Notes: generated from the letters alone by a model not told the origin. DNA of 64,000 nt from Muriicola sp. Z0-33 (GCF_026126425.1 NZ_JAFMPW010000004.1:124001-188000), one strand, 5' to 3'; counted from the first letter of the stretch, positions 17,138 through 26,947 are shown. A program made the numbers and translations.

Positions 17138-18454
17138 CTAACCCTCCCACAATTGCCAGGGTGCTCTGTATTCTGGTTTTATGTAGGCATTGGCTTCAGG
17201 GTCGTTTGATATTATTCCCTTTACATCATCCCAATTCAGCTTTTTCGCCGTTCGGTAGGCGATATTCCCTAAATGGGCCACCAGAGCAGCATTTCTTCCC
17301 ATTTCAATGGTACAATTGGGATCCTTCCGATTCTTGATACATTCCAGGAAATTCTTGGTGTGGGCATCCAGGCCGCTGGCCCTGCTCTTTCGAGGGGGTA
17401 ACACTTCGGTGAGGTATTTACCATCATGTTGCAATGGTAACACTTTCCAGCTGGCCCTGTTGATGGCTAAAATGCCATTCTCACCAATAAAAGCCACTCC
17501 GGGCTCCCCAGATTCTTCTAAGTATGGGGAGGTACCCATGCCCATAAATTGTTCCCAAATAAAGCTGAAATCCCCAAAATCATAGACCGTAGTTAAGGTA
17601 TCCGGTGTCTCCGCTGCATTGTTTGGAAAAGCAATTTTGCCGCCAATGGCTACTACAGATTTAGGCGCAGTGGCATTCATGCCAAGTAAAACCATATCCA
17701 GCATATGCACGCCCCAGTCGGTCATTAGACCCCCTGCATAATCCCAGAAATACCTAAAAGTACCATGAAACCTATTTTTATTAAAAGGTCTTTTTGGTGC
17801 CGGCCCCAGCCATCTGTCGTAATCCACTCCCTGGGGAGCTTCGGCATCGGCCACCACATCAAAACCGCGACCGTAATTTACATTGGCCCAGGCTTTCACC
17901 TGCCGTATCTTACCCAGGGCACCGGAATCTAAATATTCAAAGGCCGCATGCCAGTGGGGGTCGCTTCTTTGCCATTGCCCTACCTGCACTACCCTCTTGT
18001 ACTTGCGTACTGCTTTTACCATTAAATCTGCCTCGTGAATACTATTGGCTATTGGTTTCTCTACATATACATCTTTCCCTGCGGCACAGGCCTCTATCAT
18101 CTGAATACAGTGCCAATGATCCGGAGTACCTATAAAGACGGCATCCAAATCTTTAATTTTTAAAAATTTGCGATGGTCATTAAACGTTTTGGGCCGTTGA
18201 CCAGATTTAGATTCTATTTCCTTTGCACGTTTTTCTAACAAATCGCTGTCCACATCACAAAGTGCAATGCATGCTGTTCCCTTGTTTTTAAGAAAAGAAC
18301 TAAGGTTGGCCCACCCCATTCCTCTTACTCCAATAAGACCTACATTGACAATATCCTTATCTTTTATTGAATTCTGAGCCGAAACCTGACTCAGAGGAAC
18401 GGCTGTGGCAAGGGAGGCGGCACTTACATTTTTAATGAATTTTCTTCTGCTCAT
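17138..18454 (-). CDS. Gfo/Idh/MocA family oxidoreductase, exported
   Basis: From the ATG at 18454 (MSRRKFIKNVSAAS) the 438-residue protein has a twin-arginine-like signal peptide, then a Rossmann fold (VNVGLIGVRGMGWANL) and the family signature VYVEKPIANS, followed by the GFO/IDH C-terminal domain (QVGQWQRSDPHW). Such secreted dehydrogenases oxidise or reduce sugars and sugar derivatives with tightly bound NAD(P). The upstream ATG at 18520 would bury the signal peptide and is rejected. It has no same-strand partner close by except the DUF6090 gene upstream, so its substrate is not indicated; a link to the sugar locus at 24-37 kb is possible. Confidence 0.85.
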   Translation of the reverse strand: MSRRKFIKNVSAASLATAVPLSQVSAQNSIKDKDIVNVGLIGVRGMGWANLSSFLKNKGTACIALCDVDSDLLEKRAKEIESKSGQRPKTFNDHRKFLKIKDLDAVFIGTPDHWHCIQMIEACAAGKDVYVEKPIANSIHEADLMVKAVRKYKRVVQVGQWQRSDPHWHAAFEYLDSGALGKIRQVKAWANVNYGRGFDVVADAEAPQGVDYDRWLGPAPKRPFNKNRFHGTFRYFWDYAGGLMTDWGVHMLDMVLLGMNATAPKSVVAIGGKIAFPNNAAETPDTLTTVYDFGDFSFIWEQFMGMGTSPYLEESGEPGVAFIGENGILAINRASWKVLPLQHDGKYLTEVLPPRKSRASGLDAHTKNFLECIKNRKDPNCTIEMGRNAALVAHLGNIAYRTAKKLNWDDVKGIISNDPEANAYIKPEYRAPWQLWEG

Positions 18455-18543
18455 CTGAACAATTTTGTTTTTTAAATTACGGTTTTTCGAACAATTATCA
18501 TGGGATCTTGATAAAAACAAAAAGCTACTGTTTAAGGCGGCTG

Positions 18544-19290
18544 CTATTTCAGTATTTCATTTTCAAGGATGGCCTTTATCTGCTTTGTATTCTTGTGCAA
18601 TTCTATACACCTGCTCAATAAATCAGTATTAATAGTTCTGATGCCAATCACCACATTTAGATACACCCGATCCCTAAGAAGGCCTTCATAATCTGATGGC
18701 TCAACATTCTTCTTAAACTCATCAAATCTTGGTTCATTTAATAAAAAATTGGATAAGGTTAAATAAGACCGGATTGAGGGCCTTTGCGTATTAATAACAT
18801 ATTCAACCAGGTCGCCCTCCAACTCTTTGAAGTCTCTTATTTTTGAAGGATAAGAGGTAAGCAGCTTTTTAAGGGAATCATTGGTAATTAGCTCCAATTG
18901 GGTTCCCAGCACAGAAGTTAAGGCGCCGTCAATAACTTTGGTCTTAATAAAACCTGTACTTATTACATCGTTCTTCATAGCATCGGTTAATCCCTTGTCT
19001 ATCTGCCCGGCATGTTCTAAAACCATATTATATCTTTCAATTAATATGGGAATATCTACCAGGGATTTCTCCAGAGATTCCAGATTGGCATCAAAATCTT
19101 CCGCCAGACTAACAAGTATTTGGTTTTCGCTTTTCCTGGCTTTCCTGGCCTCATTCCAGTTGTTAATCTGTAAAGCAATTAATATCCCAATCACCACCAG
19201 CAGTATCTCCCCAATAGCATACCTTATATATTTTACAGGTTTGTTATCGTCTAAGAGTTGCCTGCGGATTTTTCTAAAGAAGTTGATCAT
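18544..19290 (-). CDS. DUF6090-family membrane protein
   Basis: This is a 248-residue protein starting MINFFRKIRRQLLDDNKPVK, with one membrane helix (about 25-42, ending ALQINNWNEAR) and a long helical C-terminal domain. The family is common and often multicopy in Flavobacteriaceae; its function is unknown. I chose the ATG at 19290; an open frame runs upstream to 19407 but that part is the leader that is duplicated at 5.4-5.6 kb. The truncated paralogue at 5168-5368 shares the first 50 residues. It lies 89 bp upstream of the Gfo/Idh gene on the same strand. Confidence 0.8.
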   Translation of the reverse strand: MINFFRKIRRQLLDDNKPVKYIRYAIGEILLVVIGILIALQINNWNEARKARKSENQILVSLAEDFDANLESLEKSLVDIPILIERYNMVLEHAGQIDKGLTDAMKNDVISTGFIKTKVIDGALTSVLGTQLELITNDSLKKLLTSYPSKIRDFKELEGDLVEYVINTQRPSIRSYLTLSNFLLNEPRFDEFKKNVEPSDYEGLLRDRVYLNVVIGIRTINTDLLSRCIELHKNTKQIKAILENEILK

Positions 19291-19541
19291 GGAAAGGAAG
19301 TGGCTGGTTATACCATTAAATATAGGAATTATTAAAGGACTCCATGTAATATGTTTTTCTTTATCAACATGTTCTAGTGTGAACTCACGGCCCTCGGAGC
19401 TGGACAAATCTCGCTAAAGCTATTTGCTTCTTATTCCTTTTTGTTTCCCCAGGGCCGACAAACATAAGTAAAGTATACGTTTTTTGAGGAGCCAGCTGCA
19501 GAGCTGGCCAGCCGCATCATCTCGCCCAAAATTTAAATGCT
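19143..19541 (-). repeat. Duplicated DUF6090 5' segment and leader, copy B
   Basis: This is the counterpart of 5221-5618 in the same orientation. The leader contains a perfect 6-bp inverted repeat, ccagct-gcag-agctgg (19492-19507), which is damaged in copy A. The two copies bracket about 13.5 kb of mostly accessory genes. Confidence 0.8.
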
Positions 19542-19674
19542 AACTGTTATTTCTGGTAATCCTTCGAAAAGAGTTGAGTAAAAAGATTTTTCATTACATT
19601 TATTTAAAAGATTCTGGCGGAGCACCCCACGCATACCTGAATTATTTCACCTACCAACGACCAAATACTCAGTT

Positions 19675-22212
19675 ATGAAAAAATATTTCCTGCTAATATT
19701 ATCTGTCCTTCTAATCTGCAGCGCAAAAGCACAACCCAAAAAAGACAATCTGGCTGTTAAATTAGATACCCTAACTCTAGATAAAAAGTTTTATTTCGAA
19801 ATCAGTGAAATTATAAAACTACGAAATCAACTTAGTGCCATTCCATTTGCTAAAATAGATTGCAATTGCGAACAAGTTGATTTCCCCAACCTGGAATTAC
19901 ACCACGCCTACTTATACAATTTTCAGGAGGATCTGGTTCAATATGAAAGCCTTTTAATGAAGGCCATTGATCTGTCTAAATCAAATTGGAATCAAAACCT
20001 CAAGCAAACTATAGCAAATGAAGACTTAAAAAATAGAATACAAAACAGATTAATAATTAAAGATGGTATTGCTCAATTCTCTTCCATAATCCTGGATGTT
20101 GCATCTATGAAGACATTCGCAGAGTCTTTTAAAGGGCCTATACCCCCAAATTTCATCAACAGGCTGCATTCACTTATAAATGTGATGGATGCAATGCTAA
20201 ATATGCTGAATATAACTGTTAAAGTTATATTACAAGATGGTGGAACCGATGCTATTACTGAAGCTACTGGAGATGAAAATTGGTCTAACTTCTATTCAGC
20301 AATGAAAGCAGCTATTGATGCCTTGGAGCAAAAGATTTTAGCTCATAAAGAAATTGTACGGGCAGCACAAGCAGGGCAATTTGTGGATATAAGTCAGTAT
20401 AAGATTAATTTATTAGGTGCAATCGCTTCGGTATTGCATATATGGGCCAGTAATGAACGCCAAAGAATGAAGAAAGCCATTAGCGATTTAGATGAAGCCC
20501 TTATTGCAAATCAAAGTATAATTAATCAGGATTACCAGCGATATATTTTGAAACGCAGATTATACGATCAAATAATCTTATTAAAAACAGAAATACAAAG
20601 ACATATTACAAATTCATCTACTTTTTGTGAGGCAATTATGGTCAAACGGTATAGAGAACCCAGAGAAGATATTATAGATGAAGCACGCACATTTGGGTTA
20701 GGATTAAATTACTATAAGAATTTAATCACCCAAGAAGATTATATCCAAAAATTAACCGACTCTAAAGTTCCATCTGTAGATTGTAATGCAAGATTATATA
20801 ATATTGCTATCCATGATGGTGTTGGCAAAAGATATCCGGCTGAGATTCAAATAAAAGACAACCCATTAAATAGACCCAAAAAAGTCTTATACGAAGGCAA
20901 GGCTGATGACAATTTAGCAATTAAACTATTTCCAGGTTATTATGATGTAGATATAATTGAAGATGAAACAACAGATAAAGTTTTTATTTCAAATACCACC
21001 AAAATTTTTGGAGTAAATGGAAATGAAAAAACACATAGGATAGACCCAATTTCCAAAGAGAAAATTGGTTTAGTTGTTGTTGAGCCATTTGGTAGAGTTC
21101 AGTTAGAGGTAGTTGATAGCAATGGAGATCCGCATGATTTTGGATATAACTTTGATTTGATAACAGTTGAACAGAATATGACAATAGCAACTTCTCTGGT
21201 AAATGGCAGGAGGTTAAACATGATAGAATTGGATTTGCCCGCTAATAAAAGGCTCGATTTATCATTGGATTATGGCCTAAGAGGTAAAAATGATAAAGGT
21301 ATTACTATATCTAAAACCCAAATCAATAAATTACGCTATGTGTATGATAATGATAATTTTACCAAAGATGAGGAGAATTCTTTTAAAAAAGAGAATCTAC
21401 CTTCCATAGAAGCAACTGACGAAATTAACCTGCCTATCCCGGGAATATGGAGAGGAAGTTGGGGGGAAATGAATTTGCTTGCCAATGATGGCGAGCGCAA
21501 TTCTTATGGCGGGTCCTACCCAAGTAGGTTTTCTAAGAATAAAAGGGGATATTTTAAATTATATCATAAAGACAAAAGATGGCAAGGTGAATGGGGTGAG
21601 AAAGCATTAGATCGAAAAGGGAATTTGCATAATATTGAAGTGTCAAGAAATCGCAAACATATTTCTGGCTTATACAGCGTAAATCGGGATGGAGGAAAAG
21701 GATTTAAGGAGAATGTTATTTTCAGATGGCATTTGAGTGGAGAACAACCAACCAAGACATTAGTAATAGAGGATATTGCTGACAATAAAAAGACCAATAC
21801 TGTAACCAATTCATCAAAGGTAGTTAAGATCCCGAATGGTTGGGTGGAAGGTGTATTATATAACTCTAATGACGGATCTTGTGATGACAAAGGAAGATCT
21901 CTGGTCTTCATGCACCATAAAAATGACATCCTTAACTTAAGTACGGGCATAATTAGTGAAAATGTAATAGTCGCTCCCGGTGAAAAACTAGAAGTTGCCG
22001 TACCCGCAGGAAGTGTTTGGTTAAGGGCTTTTCGCACTGCAGGAGATTCAAATGCTAAGGAATCAGGTACAGGTGTTGCTTTCGCAAGAATGGAAGCGTC
22101 AAATGGATGGTGGTTTGGAACTGGTTGTGGTGATGGTAGCCGGTTTCCAACTAATTGTTATGATGGGAATAGTAATGACGGAAATAATGAATCTTGTGAA
22201 ACAACTTATTGA
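19675..22212 (+). CDS. Secreted multidomain protein with shared C-terminal domain
   Basis: This 845-residue protein starts with a signal peptide (MKKYFLLILSVLLICSAKAQ). Residues about 25-360 are mainly helical with no recognised family. A beta-rich stretch (about 375-560) follows, then a Trp/Gly-rich module (about 588-695: IPGIWRGSWGEM, RWQGEWGEKA) of the kind seen in beta-barrel W-G domains. The last 125 residues (from GWVEGVLYNSNDGS) match the C terminus of the protein at 23035-24066, with IVAPGEKLEVA and a Cys/Gly/Asn-rich tail. No enzyme motif is seen. No standard type IX sorting domain ends the protein. The shared C-terminal domain could be a binding or export module, which is inference. 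Confidence 0.7.
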   Translation: MKKYFLLILSVLLICSAKAQPKKDNLAVKLDTLTLDKKFYFEISEIIKLRNQLSAIPFAKIDCNCEQVDFPNLELHHAYLYNFQEDLVQYESLLMKAIDLSKSNWNQNLKQTIANEDLKNRIQNRLIIKDGIAQFSSIILDVASMKTFAESFKGPIPPNFINRLHSLINVMDAMLNMLNITVKVILQDGGTDAITEATGDENWSNFYSAMKAAIDALEQKILAHKEIVRAAQAGQFVDISQYKINLLGAIASVLHIWASNERQRMKKAISDLDEALIANQSIINQDYQRYILKRRLYDQIILLKTEIQRHITNSSTFCEAIMVKRYREPREDIIDEARTFGLGLNYYKNLITQEDYIQKLTDSKVPSVDCNARLYNIAIHDGVGKRYPAEIQIKDNPLNRPKKVLYEGKADDNLAIKLFPGYYDVDIIEDETTDKVFISNTTKIFGVNGNEKTHRIDPISKEKIGLVVVEPFGRVQLEVVDSNGDPHDFGYNFDLITVEQNMTIATSLVNGRRLNMIELDLPANKRLDLSLDYGLRGKNDKGITISKTQINKLRYVYDNDNFTKDEENSFKKENLPSIEATDEINLPIPGIWRGSWGEMNLLANDGERNSYGGSYPSRFSKNKRGYFKLYHKDKRWQGEWGEKALDRKGNLHNIEVSRNRKHISGLYSVNRDGGKGFKENVIFRWHLSGEQPTKTLVIEDIADNKKTNTVTNSSKVVKIPNGWVEGVLYNSNDGSCDDKGRSLVFMHHKNDILNLSTGIISENVIVAPGEKLEVAVPAGSVWLRAFRTAGDSNAKESGTGVAFARMEASNGWWFGTGCGDGSRFPTNCYDGNSNDGNNESCETTY

Positions 22213-22244
22213 CTAAGATAGTATTAGACAATAAGATATTTATG

Positions 22245-22877
22245 CTATAAATCTCTCAGCTGTTCTATTATGCCCATTATTTCAGGAGTATTTAGCTGAT
22301 CCTCAGTAATTAATTCATTCCAAAAATAATACCCATTTTTGTCTTTGGCATAGCAACCAATTCCTTTAATTGTTATAAAAGTGTCATAATCTACACCATC
22401 CAATATTCTAGCCCTTCCATCATAGATGTTGTTTTTGTCTTTTGCATAGCAATCACCTAGTACCTCAAATGAAGTTGCATCAGCCGCTTCTAGTATCCAA
22501 AAGTTACCTCCATCCGCCATTGTGAAATGGGTGTAAATATGATGTTTGTCTTTGTAAAATGTACTGCCTAGATATTTGAAAGTTGTGGTATCTATGCTTG
22601 CATTAAGTGTCTTCCCATCGCAGCAAAGCTCCGTGATAAATCTGTTACTCAGGTTCCCCTGTACATCTTTTGTTTCTGTTTTGAAAGCAAGAGTTCCATT
22701 TTCGGAAAGCCAAAGACCACAATCTAATTTTTTCCAATTCAAGACCCCTAAACTGTCTGGTGACCCATTATGAATTACGGTAGATTCAATAATTCTATTC
22801 TTGCACCCACAGCTCGTTTGGCCGACTAAAATGACTGTGCCTACTGCAATCAGAAGATGCTTTATTTTAAATAACAT
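22245..22877 (-). CDS. DKNYY-family lipoprotein
   Basis: The ATG at 22877 gives a 210-residue protein with a lipoprotein signal (lipobox QTSC). The body has repeats of the DKNYY type: YKDKHHIYTHF, YAKDKNNIYDGRA and YAKDKNGYYFW, each following a stretch about value and age of a quantity (LEAADATSFEVLGD). The family is found in secreted and outer-membrane-associated proteins of unknown function. It is inserted on the opposite strand between the two secreted genes that share a C-terminal domain. The upstream ATG at 22922 is rejected because it adds residues before the signal peptide. Confidence 0.75.
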   Translation of the reverse strand: MLFKIKHLLIAVGTVILVGQTSCGCKNRIIESTVIHNGSPDSLGVLNWKKLDCGLWLSENGTLAFKTETKDVQGNLSNRFITELCCDGKTLNASIDTTTFKYLGSTFYKDKHHIYTHFTMADGGNFWILEAADATSFEVLGDCYAKDKNNIYDGRARILDGVDYDTFITIKGIGCYAKDKNGYYFWNELITEDQLNTPEIMGIIEQLRDL

Positions 22878-23034
22878 GGTGAGATAGAGAAAACATAAAT
22901 TATGCCAAAGTGAATATTTCAAATAATTGAAAACAATGTATTTTAAGATATTATTAATTAAATTGAATGTATTCTAATGGTATTCCCACCCACAATTGAA
23001 TTGCTTAAATAATTATTCACCTAATATTTCGGTT

Positions 23035-24066
23035 ATGAAAAAATACGCTCTGATCTTTATTCTCTTTTTTACAACAGCTTTTGTGTCTGCCCAGTTCACC
23101 AAGACAATCACTTTAAAAAATGGAGGCACCGAGATAATTACAAAAACTACGGATCAAAGACTCAGAACGGTTTACACTTGTGAGTACGCTGATAAGTATG
23201 GTAGGTTAATAGGGAAAAGAATCTTTCGAAAAGACCTTCTAAACAATTGGGAACATGATGAAATAATAAAAAGTTCAAAAAACAAGACAGAGTTTATAAT
23301 GTTCGAGAAATTTCATATAAATGAGAAAGGAGAGATTACCAGCTGGAAAAAATATGATCGAAACGGAAAACTCTACCTAACTTATAATCGCAACTCAAAA
23401 GGTGTTCTCGTAGGTAAAAATGTAAATCCAAATATTCCAGTAGATGATGAGCATAATTATTACGGTCCCGGCGAAATCAATGATAAAATCGACACTGCAT
23501 TTAGGAGGGCTATGCACAAATGGTTTGAAAATCTTAGAAAGGATATTGATCCACCAGCATTCCCAGATAGGAACGATATTCGTAAAAAGGAACAAGCAAA
23601 AAAAGAAAAGGCTGCAAAAACAGGTAAAAATGGTGAAAGTAATTCATCTAAGGGAATGAAAATGGCTCAAGGCTGGGTTGAAGGCACACTTCACAATTCT
23701 AATAATTCAGGGGATTCAAACTGTGATTATAAAGACAAATATTTAATATTTATGAACCAGGGGGGTGAATTTATTAATTTGAGCAATGGAAAAACCAGTG
23801 AATCAGTAATTGTTGCTCCTGGTGAAAAATTAAACGTAGCAACCTCCTCAGATGGAGCTTTTATTAGAGTTTTTACGGCCAATTCGACAACTAATGCCAA
23901 AGCGAGAGGTCAGGGCATTTCATTCAGTAAAATAGATGTATTGTATGATGGCTGGTGGTATACCGCCGGATGCTGGGATGGAAATGGCGATGCAACCAGA
24001 TGTGATAATGGAAAGGGACAAAAACCGGGTGGTGGTAATTGTAAAACTTTGGGGCAGGGGTATTAG
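23035..24066 (+). CDS. Secreted protein sharing C-terminal domain with 19675 gene
   Basis: The ATG at 23035 gives 343 residues with a signal peptide (MKKYALIFILFFTTAFVSAQ). Residues 25-150 have YADKYGRLIGKRIF and YDRNGKLYLTYNR patterns similar to MORN-like beta repeats. A Lys-rich linker (KKEQAKKEKAAKTGKNGE, about 182-200) leads into the C-terminal domain (from GWVEGTLHNSNNSG, about 209), homologous to residues 719-845 of the 19675 gene. Shared positions include VEG, NSN, VIVAPGEKL, WW and a Cys-containing Gly/Asn tail. It reads as the second member of a small paralogous surface-protein set. Function is unknown. Confidence 0.7.
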   Translation: MKKYALIFILFFTTAFVSAQFTKTITLKNGGTEIITKTTDQRLRTVYTCEYADKYGRLIGKRIFRKDLLNNWEHDEIIKSSKNKTEFIMFEKFHINEKGEITSWKKYDRNGKLYLTYNRNSKGVLVGKNVNPNIPVDDEHNYYGPGEINDKIDTAFRRAMHKWFENLRKDIDPPAFPDRNDIRKKEQAKKEKAAKTGKNGESNSSKGMKMAQGWVEGTLHNSNNSGDSNCDYKDKYLIFMNQGGEFINLSNGKTSESVIVAPGEKLNVATSSDGAFIRVFTANSTTNAKARGQGISFSKIDVLYDGWWYTAGCWDGNGDATRCDNGKGQKPGGGNCKTLGQGY

Positions 24067-24148
24067 CCCAGCAATTGAGCAACTATTTATCTAACCATAT
24101 ACCATGTAAAATTTTGTTTAAGTAAGTACAGGGTATTTATGAATGCCT

Positions 24149-25186
24149 TTAAAATTGCGGAGCATTTTCCTTTACTATGATTTCCACAGGGATTTGCAGA
24201 TTGAGAGCAGATGCATCCTCTTTGGTCAGAAAATTAAACAAGCCCTTTATAGCAGCATAGCCCTGATAATCTGGCTTTTGATTAATCAGAAAATCAATCT
24301 CATCCCGCTGCAAACACATTAAATTTCTCTCATTTAAATCAAAACCAACAACAAAGGCATTGCGCACATCATGGCTCATAAGCAACCGCGGAATCAGGTG
24401 CGCTCTGGAATTGGTCACAAATATCCCTTTGGGGGCATCTTTCTTTAATTTTTCTATCATTTCCCCCACAAACACAGGGGCAACATCCACCGCGTGTTGA
24501 ATAGATTGAATACTTACCTTTTGGTTGATCGATTTAAAAAATGCCCTGAATCCATCTTCCCTTTGCTGTCCGCTGGCATGCACCCCTTTGTCATTGATAA
24601 TGTTTACGATAAAATAATCGCCTTCGCTACCCACCAGTCCATGCAGCAATCTTCCGGCTACCCTACCTGCATTATGCGAATTTTGACGGATGAAATTTGC
24701 AGGGCCGTCCAGGGCAATTTCCGTATCCAAAAAAACAACCGGGATGTCTTTGGCTTTAGCCAGTTGCTGTAATTCATTACTCTCCTTCTTAAAAAAGGGG
24801 ACAGTTACCAGAGCGTCATAATCCTCAGCGAAAATTTCATGACCCCTGGCAGCAAAAGAAGTGGAATTTAAAAAAGAATAAAAGTCGACCTCTACACCCA
24901 TTTCACTGAGCTCTTCAACGGCCTTTAATATGCCTTCTTTTGGAAGTCTCCAATAGTTCCATTGCTGTGTATTATTCTCCCTGGGAATTAAAACCGCCAT
25001 CCGTATTTTTTTAACCGAGGCCAACTTAAGCCGGCTTGCCGAAGTATTCTTAACATAGCCGGTCTCCTCAATAATTTTAAGGACCCTTTTTTCGGTTTCC
25101 TTGGCTACCCCGGATCTTTTATGCAATACCCTGTCTACGGTACCAATAGATACATTTGCCAATTTTGCTATTCGTTTAATTCCCAT
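24149..25186 (-). CDS. LacI-family transcriptional regulator
   Basis: This 345-residue regulator has an N-terminal LacI helix-turn-helix (IKRIAKLANVSIGTVDRVLH) and a periplasmic-binding-protein-like effector domain (about 60-345; RMAVLIPRENNT, VVFLDTEI, FVVGFDLNE). It is the last gene of the leftward DUF1080/Gfo-Idh operon, 45 bp after the preceding gene. The perfect palindrome at 29780-29793, at the head of both divergent operons, is the obvious candidate operator. The effector is probably a sugar or uronate intermediate of the locus. It may repress its own operon as well as the uronate operon. Confidence 0.92.
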   Translation of the reverse strand: MGIKRIAKLANVSIGTVDRVLHKRSGVAKETEKRVLKIIEETGYVKNTSASRLKLASVKKIRMAVLIPRENNTQQWNYWRLPKEGILKAVEELSEMGVEVDFYSFLNSTSFAARGHEIFAEDYDALVTVPFFKKESNELQQLAKAKDIPVVFLDTEIALDGPANFIRQNSHNAGRVAGRLLHGLVGSEGDYFIVNIINDKGVHASGQQREDGFRAFFKSINQKVSIQSIQHAVDVAPVFVGEMIEKLKKDAPKGIFVTNSRAHLIPRLLMSHDVRNAFVVGFDLNERNLMCLQRDEIDFLINQKPDYQGYAAIKGLFNFLTKEDASALNLQIPVEIIVKENAPQF

Positions 25187-25231
25187 ATCTGAATTAAAAA
25201 TCTAACTATTTAGACAGTCTGATAGATAATA

Positions 25232-25837
25232 CTACAGGCGCTTAACGCGTATATCTTTGAACTGTATAGACATCTCGCGATTGGGATGAAGCTGCAGTCC
25301 GATTGGGCCTTTTAAATTGGCATCTTTAAGGGTGTAGCTCATCACTTCCTTGCCATTTAACCAAACTTTATAAGAATTTCCCTTTGCCATAGCCTTAATG
25401 GTATTCCACTGATCCCATTTCAATAGCTCTGCAATGCCATTGGCCTCTACCGGATAACCCATTTTTGGCACATAGGGCGATGCGGTCATATCTCGTTTCA
25501 GAGATCCTGATTCCCCAATCTGAATCTGGGGGTTTTTTTCGTCATCACCCCGCATAAAAATCCCGGAATCAACTGTACCCTCCCCAAACTTAAAGTCTAA
25601 TTGCACTACAAAATCGTTGTATTCCTCTTTGGTCCAAAGTATAGACCCCAACTGGTCAGGATCGCTTTTAGCCCAAAGTGCTCCTGCCTCCATGCTCCAC
25701 CAAATATTATTTTCAGGCAGCTGCCAGTGCTCAAAACTATCCCCATCAAAAATTGTCTCCATTTTACCTGCGGATGCCTGGGCCATAGCAGATGACGTAC
25801 ACCCCAAAATACAGATTACCAAAATAATACGTTTCAT
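25232..25837 (-). CDS. DUF1080 protein (3-keto-disaccharide hydrolase family)
   Basis: From the ATG at 25837 this is a 201-residue exported protein (signal peptide ending SSAMAQ) with one DUF1080 domain: ETIFDGDSFEHWQ start, DFVVQLDFKFGEGTVDSGIFMRG core, and IGLQLHPNREMSIQFKDIRVK end. The fold is a laminin-G/concanavalin-like beta sandwich; characterised members act on 3-keto-glycosides. It follows the DUF6807 gene by 22 bp in the leftward operon. The ATG at 25918 would overlap the previous gene and is rejected. Confidence 0.85.
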   Translation of the reverse strand: MKRIILVICILGCTSSAMAQASAGKMETIFDGDSFEHWQLPENNIWWSMEAGALWAKSDPDQLGSILWTKEEYNDFVVQLDFKFGEGTVDSGIFMRGDDEKNPQIQIGESGSLKRDMTASPYVPKMGYPVEANGIAELLKWDQWNTIKAMAKGNSYKVWLNGKEVMSYTLKDANLKGPIGLQLHPNREMSIQFKDIRVKRL

Positions 25838-25859
25838 TTTCAAAGTTTTTACGTTGCTC

Positions 25860-26942
25860 CTACTGATTAAATGATTTAAAAAACTGATCAATTTCATCCC
25901 CCGATAATTCGGAGCCATTGTGCACTAGTATCCGGTACTTAAAAATGGTAGATGCTCCTTTCTTTAATTTGAAATTTAAGTTTTCCCTGCCTTCAGAAAA
26001 AATTGCCTGCCCTAAGGGGTTTGCAGCAAAAAGTCCATACCCTCTGGCATGCCAGTAAGTAGGAAAGCCCACATTCTTGTTGTGATCAATAATGGTAATT
26101 GAAACCGTTTCGGCATCCATACTCCCTTGGAGCTTTACCCATTTATTCCTGCTTCCCCAGACCTCATTACCCCTTAGACCTTCACTCCCCAGATAATCGC
26201 CGTTTACCCCTTCATTGCTTAAAACCTTAACCGTTGTGACATTGCCTTCTGCATCGGTATAAACTGCAGCCTGGTCAGAAGGAAGTTCCAGTTCCCGGGT
26301 AACACGTATGGCTATCATACCTTCTTTGTTATCTTTAAAATCTACCTCCTGCAGTGCCTTTAAAGTGGTTATTCTGTCTATGTATCTGGTATTTCCCGTT
26401 TCATTAAAAACATACTGTGTTGTTTCCTCCAAAAGATCAACACTATCAAGAGAACGCCAGAGTGCTTTAGTGGTAAGCATCCCTTCGTCCTCATTCTGGT
26501 CTACTATTTCCTGGTGGAAAATAGTACCGTATTTATGTTTTTCTTCCGTTGGAATGGCATATGAATTATTCCAGAAATCCAAACCATTAACATCCCCATA
26601 ATTCAACCATAAACCAACATGATGAGGATGATCTATACGCTCATTAGGCCTTGGCTGATAAGGAAAACCCCTGGTGACCGTCTTTCCACTCTTGGTGAGA
26701 ATTGGGTACAATATAGGTTTAGGGGTTTGGCCATCATATACATAATTGGTAAACAGTTCGCCATTGATTTTTACGGCTACTTTCTTACTGGCAGGGTCAT
26801 GGACGAAAGCAATCCTGGGACTAAGATCTTTTTGGTTTTCAATAGCGATTTCACTTTCGGATGCCGCTTTCTTGTCTTTGCAAGAAACGGTAAGCAGTAG
26901 AACCACTAAACAACTATATATTAAATTTCGCAACATCTTCAA
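25860..26942 (-). CDS. DUF6807 (PmoA-like) lipoprotein
   Basis: This 360-residue lipoprotein (lipobox LTVSC, Cys21) has a DUF6807 domain: RIAFVHDPASKKVAVKINGE, the motif RPNERIDHPHHVGLWLNYGDVNG, and FPTYWHARGYGLFAANPLG. The conserved DHPHH/GLW motif is typical of the family often annotated PmoA and found beside DUF1080 and Gfo/Idh genes in Bacteroidota and Planctomycetota. A role in periplasmic sugar processing is inferred from this association. It is 5 bp from the preceding Gfo/Idh gene. Confidence 0.82.
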   Translation of the reverse strand: MKMLRNLIYSCLVVLLLTVSCKDKKAASESEIAIENQKDLSPRIAFVHDPASKKVAVKINGELFTNYVYDGQTPKPILYPILTKSGKTVTRGFPYQPRPNERIDHPHHVGLWLNYGDVNGLDFWNNSYAIPTEEKHKYGTIFHQEIVDQNEDEGMLTTKALWRSLDSVDLLEETTQYVFNETGNTRYIDRITTLKALQEVDFKDNKEGMIAIRVTRELELPSDQAAVYTDAEGNVTTVKVLSNEGVNGDYLGSEGLRGNEVWGSRNKWVKLQGSMDAETVSITIIDHNKNVGFPTYWHARGYGLFAANPLGQAIFSEGRENLNFKLKKGASTIFKYRILVHNGSELSGDEIDQFFKSFNQ

Positions 26943-26947
26943 CTTTA

